14,066 nt of DNA from Pseudomonadota bacterium (GTDB lineage Bacteria > Pseudomonadota > Gammaproteobacteria > Burkholderiales > Burkholderiaceae_B). The stretch's first letter is position 1. Every line of letters begins with the position of its first letter. The DNA lies in the NCBI GenBank assembly GCA_023388835.1, contig JAEWFK010000015.1, forward strand, positions 1 through 14,066, read 5' to 3'. The translations under genes and the position numbers were made by a program. Positions 1 to 5,009 of this stretch are shown here, one piece after another. The notes beneath the pieces were generated by a model, which had not been told where the DNA came from, did no database searches, and saw only the letters and a program-made list of their open reading frames with translations.

Positions 1-735
1 ATCTGGTCCACGATGCGGGACTGCATCGAACGTGGATGCCGCAGCAGCGGGAGACTGCCGGGGCCATTCAAGGTCAAGCGCCGTGCGCCCGACGTTCTTC
101 AGAATCTGGAATTGAAGGGCGGCCACGATGCCGCCGACCCGCTCACCGTCATGGACTATGTGAATGTCTATGCACTCGCGGTGAACGAAGAGAATGCCGC
201 AGGCGGAAGAGTCGTCACAGCCCCCACGAATGGCGCGGCCGGCATCATTCCCGCCGTGCTGCGCTACTACACCGAGTTCGTCGATGGCCATACGCACAAA
301 GGCATAGAGGACTTCCTGCTGACGGCGGCCGCCATCGGCGTTCTTTATAAAGAAAATGCGTCCATCTCGGGAGCCGAAGTGGGCTGCCAAGGCGAAGTCG
401 GCGTGGCCTGTTCCATGGCGGCGGCCGCCTTGTGTGCCGTACTGGGCGGCACGCCTGAACAAGTCGAGAACGCTGCCGAAATCGGCATGGAACACCACCT
501 TGGACTCACGTGCGACCCGGTCGGCGGGCTGGTTCAGATTCCGTGCATAGAGCGAAATGCCATCGCATCGGTCAAAGCCATCAACGCCGCCCGCATGGCG
601 CTGCACGGCGACGGCACCCATACGGTCAGCCTTGATCAAGTGATCAAGACGATGCGGGAAACCGGGGCCGACATGATGAGCAAGTACAAGGAAACGTCAC
701 AGGGCGGGTTGGCGGTGAATATCGTTGAGTGCTGA
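1..735 (+). CDS. sdaA: L-serine ammonia-lyase (L-serine dehydratase), C-terminal part; 5' end outside window
   Basis: This enzyme deaminates L-serine to pyruvate and ammonia in the cytoplasm, using an oxygen-sensitive [4Fe-4S] cluster. The reading frame is open from base 1 (it begins I-W-S-T-M-R-D-C) and stops at TGA 733-735, so about 244 residues of the C-terminal alpha domain are present and the beta domain lies upstream. Numbering from the Met at base 13, the motifs APTNGAAGIIP (70-80), GCQGEVG (124-130), GLTCDPVGG (164-172) and QIPCIERN (175-182) are visible. Cys125, Cys167 and Cys178 are spaced 42 and 11 residues apart, the spacing of the cluster ligands in the single-chain bacterial enzymes. 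The Met at base 13 lies inside a conserved segment and is not the start. The gene ends 95 bp before a convergent MFS gene. Family assignment is secure; sdaA versus a paralogue such as sdaB cannot be settled from this part. Confidence 0.93.
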   Translation: MWSTMRDCIERGCRSSGRLPGPFKVKRRAPDVLQNLELKGGHDAADPLTVMDYVNVYALAVNEENAAGGRVVTAPTNGAAGIIPAVLRYYTEFVDGHTHKGIEDFLLTAAAIGVLYKENASISGAEVGCQGEVGVACSMAAAALCAVLGGTPEQVENAAEIGMEHHLGLTCDPVGGLVQIPCIERNAIASVKAINAARMALHGDGTHTVSLDQVIKTMRETGADMMSKYKETSQGGLAVNIVEC

Positions 736-760
736 CCCCCACGAGCCGCGCCAGCGCGAT

Positions 761-813
761 GATCCCCCCGCCGTTTGAGCGCGCCCAAAAAGAGGCACCA
801 CGCCGGGGGGATC
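761..813. repeat. Inverted repeat between the convergent sdaA and MFS genes
   Basis: GATCCCCCCG at 761-770 is the exact reverse complement of CGGGGGGATC at 804-813, a 10-bp stem with a 33-base spacer. The spacer holds a second near-palindrome, TTTG...CAAA at 774-789, with one A-C mismatch. The position between two 3' ends suggests a transcript-end structure, but the loop is long and no T-tract follows on either strand, so it is not a classical intrinsic terminator. Confidence 0.4.
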
Positions 814-830
814 CGACGGCGTAATTCCGC

Positions 831-2048
831 TCAGTGGCTTTCGATGGCGGAGAGCCGGGCAGCACTCCAGAAAGCGACCGCCAGGATTCCGAAAGTAGCC
901 GCGATCACCCAAATGACGGGACCATAGCTTTGAGTCGCGGCCCATAGCACGGCTGTTGCCCAGGGCGCGACCGCCCGCGCCAGCGTCGCAGGCAGATTGA
1001 TCAGGCCGTTGAGCGCGCCATACGCATGGGGAGTGAGCATCTCGGGGACCACCAGACTGCGGACGATGGTGAAAATTCCGTTGGCGGCGCCGTAAAGACA
1101 ACACAGCACCGCAACCGCGCTGAAGCTGCCCTGGAAAACGAAGAGCGCCACGAAGACCGGCGGAAGCACGGCCACGGTAAGGCTTCCGACCCGTCCCATG
1201 GCGGTGCGCCGTGCAAACAGACTGACGAGCACACGGCCGCCCACCTGCGCCGGACCAATCAGCGCCAAGGCGAATACGACCTCTCCCACATCGAGTCCGC
1301 CTTCGAGCAGCATGGGATACATATGGAAAGTGAAGGCGGAAAATGCGGCGGCATATGCCAGCATGGCCAACAACAGCAGCCAGAACACATGCCTGCGCAG
1401 AGTCGCGCGCAACACGGCCCGATCGCGCGCGCGGCCTTCCATGGGTTCGGATCCGGATTCCAGCCGGTCGAGTCGGGGCCGGATGGACCGGGCATACACG
1501 AGACACAGCAGCACGTTGACGATGGCAAGCACAAGCAAGGTCCCGCGCCATCCGTAGGTGCCGATGAAATACTGGATGAGCGGAATGAAAAGTGTGCTTG
1601 AGAACCCACCCCACAAGGTGATCTGCGTGACGCCGTTTCGCGCCCGATCTGTTCCCACCCGCCGTGCCAACACCGCAAAGGCCGGCTCGTAGAGCAGGCA
1701 CGCTTGCAAGGCGCCCAGCAGCATCGCGACCCCAAAGAACGCGGTATAGGTTTCGACGCGTGACCAGAGCACGAAGAGCAGACCGGCGAGAAGCGAGCTT
1801 CCGGCCAGCAGCAGCCGGCCGTGGCCGCGATCGACAGCGAGGCCTACGGGATACGTCAGAAAGGCTGCGAGCACAAGGCCCGCCGTTGCGGGGCCGTAGG
1901 CCTGTGTGCGCGACCATCCCATCGCCGGCATCATCGCTTCGACGATCAGCGGATAACTATAGTAGAGCGTGCCCCATGCGCAGATCTGTCCCAGACCCAG
2001 GACAGAGATGAGCCAGTTTTCAGAGATGGCAGGCGGAGTCGAATCCAT
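831..2048 (-). CDS. Major facilitator superfamily transporter, substrate unknown
   Basis: A 405-residue hydrophobic protein with the size and segment pattern of a 12-helix MFS permease. Helix 1 runs from about residue 13 (LISVLGLGQICAWGTLYYSY), and a polar, charged central loop (RPRLDRLESGSEPMEGRARD) separates the two six-helix halves. Between helices 2 and 3 the sequence YPVGLAVDRGHGRLLL is a degenerate form of the MFS motif G-x3-D-R-x-G-R-R. It resembles monocarboxylate/OFA-type MFS members, but the substrate cannot be read from sequence. I chose the ATG at 2048; an upstream in-frame TTG at 2135 would overlap the regulator gene by 37 bp and add 29 polar residues. No good Shine-Dalgarno precedes 2048, consistent with reliance on the upstream gene. 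It lies 50 bp downstream of the LysR gene on the same strand, so the two are probably co-transcribed. Confidence 0.85.
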   Translation of the reverse strand: MDSTPPAISENWLISVLGLGQICAWGTLYYSYPLIVEAMMPAMGWSRTQAYGPATAGLVLAAFLTYPVGLAVDRGHGRLLLAGSSLLAGLLFVLWSRVETYTAFFGVAMLLGALQACLLYEPAFAVLARRVGTDRARNGVTQITLWGGFSSTLFIPLIQYFIGTYGWRGTLLVLAIVNVLLCLVYARSIRPRLDRLESGSEPMEGRARDRAVLRATLRRHVFWLLLLAMLAYAAAFSAFTFHMYPMLLEGGLDVGEVVFALALIGPAQVGGRVLVSLFARRTAMGRVGSLTVAVLPPVFVALFVFQGSFSAVAVLCCLYGAANGIFTIVRSLVVPEMLTPHAYGALNGLINLPATLARAVAPWATAVLWAATQSYGPVIWVIAATFGILAVAFWSAARLSAIESH

Positions 2049-2098
2049 GCGATGGCGTGTCAATGATCCCGGGGCGGAAACCCGAGCATAATTGGGCG

Positions 2099-3079
2099 TC
2101 AGCTGTCGCGGCGAAGTATATCGAGAAAGGCACAAGCCGCCGGGCTCGGCGAGCGGTGCTTTCTTTCCAGGCGATACAGGCGTCGGGACATTGCCGCCGT
2201 ATCGCCGTTGAGCTGCAGTTGCATGAGCCTTCCGAGCAGCAACAGGTCTTCCACCACCGCAAAGGGCAGCATGGCGACACCCAGGCCAGAGGCCACCGCC
2301 CGGGCGATACCTTCATTGCTGCCGATCTCCATGCTGCGTTTGGGCTGCATGCCTTGCTTGGAGAGCAAGCCGAACGACACTTCACGCGTGCCTGAGCCTT
2401 CTTCCCGCACCAGCCACGTGCAATCGGCAAGATCGCTGGTGGACACTCGAACGGCAGAAGCGCCCGGGAAGGCCGGTACGTCGGAGCCGGCGGTGGTACC
2501 GGTCGGGTGTGCGGTCTTCAGTTTGTCGCCAAACAGAGTTGGAAAGGACGGCGACGCCACAATGACCAGGCGCTCCTCTTTCCATGGATGTGAAACCACG
2601 CCCTCGACGTGCACCGGACCTTCTACCAGAGCGAGGTCCAAACGGCAGTCGAACAGGTCTTCAGTGATGGAATGCGTATTGGCCACGACGACCTTCAGCG
2701 CAATATCGGGCCACTGCGCCGAGAACCGCTGCAGATAGCGGGGCAGCCAGTAGCTGGCGATGGTCGTGCTGGCGCCAATCACCAGTTGGCCCTGCCTGAG
2801 GTCGCTGCGCTGCGTAAGATCATCCACCGCCGCACGCTCGAACGCGAAAATAGCGCGGGCATGGGCATCCAGCGCTGCCCCGGCGTCGGTCAGTGCCAGG
2901 CGCTGTGAGGGGCGGCCGCCGGAACGCTCGATCAGGGTAAGGGCCAGTTGGCGCTCCAGCTCGGACACCGCTTTGGAAACGGCGGGTTGACTGATATGCA
3001 GGGCGCGCGCCGCGGCGGAAAAACTTCCTTCCGACGCTACGGTATGAAAAACACGCAACAGGTGCAGATTGAGCCGCAT
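2099..3079 (-). CDS. LysR-family transcriptional regulator, YeiE-like, divergent from yeiH
   Basis: A 326-residue LysR-type regulator. Residues 1-60 form the winged helix-turn-helix with the hallmark F-S-A-A-A-R-A-L-H-I-S-Q-P-A-V-S-K-A-V (20-38). The periplasmic-binding-protein-like effector domain follows from about residue 95 (GQLVIGASTTIASYWLPRYL). A REEGSGTRE motif in the second half is also present in E. coli YeiE and CbbR-like members, and YeiE likewise neighbours yeiH in E. coli. It is longer than the usual 295-305 residues because of a Pro/Thr/Ser-rich insert before that motif (around AHPTGTTAGSDVPAFPGASA). The ATG at 3079 starts a conserved LysR N-terminus; only a weak TAAG precedes it. 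Divergent arrangement with yeiH and shared dyads between them indicate that it controls yeiH and itself. In E. coli YeiE has been linked to sulfite sensing; extending that effector here is inference. Confidence 0.92.
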   Translation of the reverse strand: MRLNLHLLRVFHTVASEGSFSAAARALHISQPAVSKAVSELERQLALTLIERSGGRPSQRLALTDAGAALDAHARAIFAFERAAVDDLTQRSDLRQGQLVIGASTTIASYWLPRYLQRFSAQWPDIALKVVVANTHSITEDLFDCRLDLALVEGPVHVEGVVSHPWKEERLVIVASPSFPTLFGDKLKTAHPTGTTAGSDVPAFPGASAVRVSTSDLADCTWLVREEGSGTREVSFGLLSKQGMQPKRSMEIGSNEGIARAVASGLGVAMLPFAVVEDLLLLGRLMQLQLNGDTAAMSRRLYRLERKHRSPSPAACAFLDILRRDS

Positions 3080-3084
3080 TTGCT

Positions 3085-3097
3085 TAACCAGAGGTTA
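3085..3097. promoter_or_regulatory. Palindrome next to the LysR start codon, candidate autoregulatory site
   Basis: TAACC (3085-3089), AGA, GGTTA (3093-3097) is a perfect 5+5 dyad. It lies 5 bp upstream of the LysR ATG on the minus strand, covering the ribosome-binding region. LysR regulators commonly repress themselves from a site overlapping their own promoter or start region. Function here is inferred from position and symmetry only. Confidence 0.45.
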
Positions 3098-3112
3098 TGG
3101 GTCTCTGAATAT

Positions 3113-3133
3113 TATGCATTCGACTTATGCATA
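3113..3133. promoter_or_regulatory. LysR-type operator dyad in the lysR-yeiH divergent region
   Basis: TATGCAT (3113-3119), seven bases, ATGCATA (3127-3133) is a perfect 7+7 inverted repeat with the arm and spacer geometry of LysR-family boxes. It sits in the 104-bp region between the divergent genes and is the strongest candidate for the regulator's recognition site. Its right arm contains the most upstream in-frame ATG of the transporter (3127), which argues that translation starts further downstream. Confidence 0.55.
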
Positions 3134-3148
3134 CGCGCCATCTATTCT
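3119..3148 (+). promoter_or_regulatory. Possible sigma-70 promoter for yeiH
   Basis: TTCGAC (3119-3124) and TATTCT (3143-3148) are separated by 18 bp and resemble -35 and -10 elements. A start near 3155 would leave a leader of about 29 bases before the ATG at 3184. The -35 overlaps the LysR-type dyad, as expected for regulation at this site. Both hexamers are imperfect, so this is tentative. Confidence 0.3.
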
Positions 3149-3183
3149 GCAATATGGATTCCAACCCTAGTCAGAAGCATCCC

Positions 3184-4254
3184 ATGTCATCTTCCTCTTC
3201 CACGACCTCCCCCCTGCCCGCCGGGCTGCGCATGCCGGGCCGCACATGGTGGACAGGCATTGCGCTGGTCGCCGCCATCGCAGGAGCCGGAATGTGGCTT
3301 TCCAATCTGGAAAGCATGCGTTCCCTCGGCTTCAGCGCCCTGACCTTCGCCATCATCATCGGCATGGTGCTGGGAAACACCATCTTTCCCTCCATCGCTC
3401 CGCACACCGCGTCGGGCGTGGACTTCGCCAAGGCTCGCCTGCTTCGGGCCGGTATCATTCTCTTCGGCTTTCGGCTCACGTTTCAAGAAGCCGCTTCGGT
3501 GGGCGTGGCCGGCATCGTGATCGATGCCATCATCATTTTTTCAGTCTATGGTCTGGCAATGACGGTCGGGCGCCGCCTGCTTGGCCTGGACCGCCAGACC
3601 TGCATGTTGGTCGGAGCCGGGGCCGCGGTCTGTGGCGCAGCCGCGGTGATGGCCATGGAACCCATCGCCAAGGCGCAGGCTCACAAGGTGTCAGTCGCCG
3701 TGGCGACCGTGGTCGTCTTCGGCACGCTCAGCATGTTTTTGTATCCCTTGCTCTACCCCTATCTGGGCATGTCCGAGCATGCCTTCGGTATATTCATCGG
3801 TTCTACTGTGCATGAAGTCGCACAGGTGGTAGCCGCAGGCAACGCCGTAGGCCCCATTGCGGCAAAGACCGCGATGGTCGAGAAAATGCTGCGCGTCATG
3901 ATGCTCGCCCCGTTCCTGTTTCTGGTTTCGTGGTGGCTGCAACGGCAGGCGCGCCGCAATCCGTCCGGCGAAGAGGCGGGCCGTGCGCGTCTCAGCATCC
4001 CCTGGTTTGCTGTGGGGTTCATCGTGGCTGTCGGGATCAATTCCCTGGATGTCATCGACCCGGCCATCGTCAACGTATTGACCGAGGCAAGCACGATCAT
4101 GCTGGCCATGGCGATGGCTGCGCTGGGCCTGCGTACTCACGCCGGAGCCATACGTCAGGCCGGAGCGGCGCCATTAAAGCTCGCAAGCATACTCTTCCTG
4201 TTCCTGGTCATCGGCGGTATGGGGTTGAATATGCTGGCGGCACAGTTCAACTGA
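3184..4254 (+). CDS. yeiH: YeiH-family inner-membrane transporter (putative sulfate exporter family)
   Basis: A 356-residue polytopic inner-membrane protein closely resembling E. coli YeiH. Conserved blocks seen are GFSALTFAIIIGMVLGNTIFP, LLRAGIILFGFRLTFQEAASVG, GAGAAVCGAAAVMAMEPIAKA, HKVSVAVATVVVFGT, FGIFIGSTVHEVAQVVAAG, KMLRVMMLAPFLFLV and LAMAMAALGLRTHAGAIRQAG. About ten membrane segments are expected. The family is labelled 'putative sulfate exporter', but its true substrate is not established. I start at ATG 3184 (AGAAG at 3173-3177 is a weak ribosome site). In-frame ATGs at 3154 and 3127 would add 10 or 19 residues, but 3127 lies inside a putative operator and 3154 lies at the predicted transcription start. 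It is divergent from the LysR gene and probably monocistronic; a hairpin follows at 4318. Confidence 0.9.
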   Translation: MSSSSSTTSPLPAGLRMPGRTWWTGIALVAAIAGAGMWLSNLESMRSLGFSALTFAIIIGMVLGNTIFPSIAPHTASGVDFAKARLLRAGIILFGFRLTFQEAASVGVAGIVIDAIIIFSVYGLAMTVGRRLLGLDRQTCMLVGAGAAVCGAAAVMAMEPIAKAQAHKVSVAVATVVVFGTLSMFLYPLLYPYLGMSEHAFGIFIGSTVHEVAQVVAAGNAVGPIAAKTAMVEKMLRVMMLAPFLFLVSWWLQRQARRNPSGEEAGRARLSIPWFAVGFIVAVGINSLDVIDPAIVNVLTEASTIMLAMAMAALGLRTHAGAIRQAGAAPLKLASILFLFLVIGGMGLNMLAAQFN

Positions 4255-4317
4255 CGCGATGCATTCATGGGCGGCTACATCAGTCGTTACGCCTGATTCG
4301 TTTGCGGCCGGCCAGGG

Positions 4318-4353
4318 CCGCAGCAAGCGCCTCGGGCCCGGGCCTTGCTGCGG
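4318..4353. terminator. Strong hairpin between yeiH and the azurin promoter, possible terminator
   Basis: CCGCAGCAAG at 4318-4327 is perfectly complementary to CTTGCTGCGG at 4344-4353, with a GC-rich 16-base loop. It lies 64 bp after the yeiH stop and 25 bp before the FNR/ANR box. It could end the yeiH transcript and insulate azurin, but no T-tract follows, so intrinsic termination is unproven. Confidence 0.45.
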
Positions 4354-4378
4354 AAAGACAGGCTTTGGTGAAGTAATG

Positions 4379-4392
4379 TTGATGAGAATCAA
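4379..4392. promoter_or_regulatory. FNR/ANR (Crp-Fnr family) binding site upstream of azurin
   Basis: TTGAT (4379-4383), GAGA, ATCAA (4388-4392) is a perfect match to the consensus TTGAT-N4-ATCAA. Its centre (4385.5) lies 41.5 bases before the predicted start at 4427, the class II activator position. Azurin of Pseudomonas aeruginosa is known to be activated by ANR, so anaerobic or microaerobic induction is expected. A denitrification regulator of the DNR type would read nearly the same site. Confidence 0.8.
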
Positions 4393-4394
4393 TA

Positions 4395-4410
4395 AGTAGT
4401 ATCCACTACT
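4395..4410. repeat. Perfect inverted repeat between the FNR box and the -10 of the azurin promoter
   Basis: AGTAGT (4395-4400), ATCC, ACTACT (4405-4410) is a perfect 6+6 dyad covering about -32 to -17 of the predicted promoter, where RNA polymerase binds. It could be a repressor operator layered on the FNR-type activation. I cannot name a regulator for it. Confidence 0.4.
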
Positions 4411-4414
4411 GCCG

Positions 4415-4427
4415 CATAATGAAGCAT
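4415..4427 (+). promoter_or_regulatory. -10 element and predicted transcription start of azurin
   Basis: CATAAT at 4415-4420 matches the -10 consensus at five of six positions and predicts a start near 4427. No good -35 hexamer precedes it, as expected for a class II FNR-dependent promoter. The resulting leader is about 76 bases. Confidence 0.6.
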
Positions 4428-4502
4428 TGCATGTTTCACGGTCGCCCTTGTTGCGGACCCTTACCGCAGCCGGGTGTCATTCAGTACGACTCGGAGATTC
4501 CT

Positions 4503-4949
4503 ATGTTCGCAAAAGTTACACTCGCCGCACTTCTGTCCGTCATGGCAGTGCCCGCCATGGCTGCACAATGCGATGTCACCATCGAAGGCAACGACGCCAT
4601 GCAGTTCAACACGAAAGAGTTCGTCGTGGACAAGACCTGCGAAGAGTTCACTGTGAACCTGGTCCACGTCGGCAAGCTGCCCAAGGCTGCAATGGGCCAC
4701 AACGTTGTCATTACCAAGACTGAAGACAAGCAAGGCGTCGCCACCGATGCGACCAGCGCCGGCCCCGCAAACGACTACCTGAAGCCGAACGACGAGCGCG
4801 TCATCGCGCACACCAAGCTGGTGGGCGGCGGCGAAAAGGATTCGGTTACCTTCAAGACAGCCGACCTGCAAGCCGGCGGCGACTACACTTTCTTCTGCTC
4901 CTTCCCCGGTCACTGGTCCATCATGACCGGCAAGGTGGTGGTGAAGTAA
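4503..4949 (+). CDS. azu: Azurin precursor (periplasmic type 1 blue copper protein)
   Basis: A periplasmic single-copper electron carrier, used between cytochromes and copper nitrite reductase or other oxidoreductases. The 148-residue precursor has a signal peptide cut after MFAKVTLAALLSVMAVPAMA, leaving a 128-residue mature protein, the length of P. aeruginosa azurin. In mature numbering the copper ligands Gly45, His46, Cys112, His117 and Met121 and the disulfide Cys3-Cys26 are all present, within MGHN (44-47) and FFCSFPGHW (110-118). Residue 48 is Val where P. aeruginosa has its single Trp48; a Trp occurs instead at 118. Start 4503 is supported by GGAG at 4492-4495 and by the signal peptide; the in-frame ATG at 4419 lies upstream of the predicted transcription start. 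Expression should depend on the FNR/ANR box at 4379. The electron partner is not in this window. Confidence 0.97.
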   Translation: MFAKVTLAALLSVMAVPAMAAQCDVTIEGNDAMQFNTKEFVVDKTCEEFTVNLVHVGKLPKAAMGHNVVITKTEDKQGVATDATSAGPANDYLKPNDERVIAHTKLVGGGEKDSVTFKTADLQAGGDYTFFCSFPGHWSIMTGKVVVK

Positions 4950-4972
4950 GCAGCTGAGCTCTGCATATAAAG

Positions 4973-4996
4973 AAAGCCGACCTGCGGGTCGGCTTT
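4973..4996. terminator. Bidirectional rho-independent terminator, azurin / TonB receptor
   Basis: AAAGCCGACC (4973-4982) pairs perfectly with GGTCGGCTTT (4987-4996) around a TGCG loop. The stem ends in T-rich sequence on both strands (TTTATC on plus, TTTCTTTATA on minus). It lies 23 bp after the azurin stop and 13 bp beyond the receptor stop, serving both convergent genes. Confidence 0.88.
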
Positions 4997-5009
4997 ATCG
5001 TCGATCTCC

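Noticed and set aside
697..1917. A 406-codon open frame on the minus strand overlapping the MFS gene
   Set aside because: It is a GC-rich alternative frame. The overlapping frame at 831-2048 gives a coherent 12-helix transporter, while this one is arginine-rich and lacks any domain.
4381..4397. GATGAGAATCAATAAG-like resemblance to a Fur box upstream of azurin
   Set aside because: It fits only one half of the Fur consensus, whereas the overlapping TTGAT-N4-ATCAA is a perfect FNR/ANR site at the correct distance from a -10.
4419..4502. N-terminal extension of azurin from ATG 4419
   Set aside because: It lies within the -10 element and upstream of the predicted transcription start, adds polar non-signal sequence, and lacks the ribosome site found before 4503.
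4461..4913. 150-codon open frame antisense to azurin
   Set aside because: Azurin is certain on the plus strand, and the antisense frame has no ribosome site or recognisable domain.
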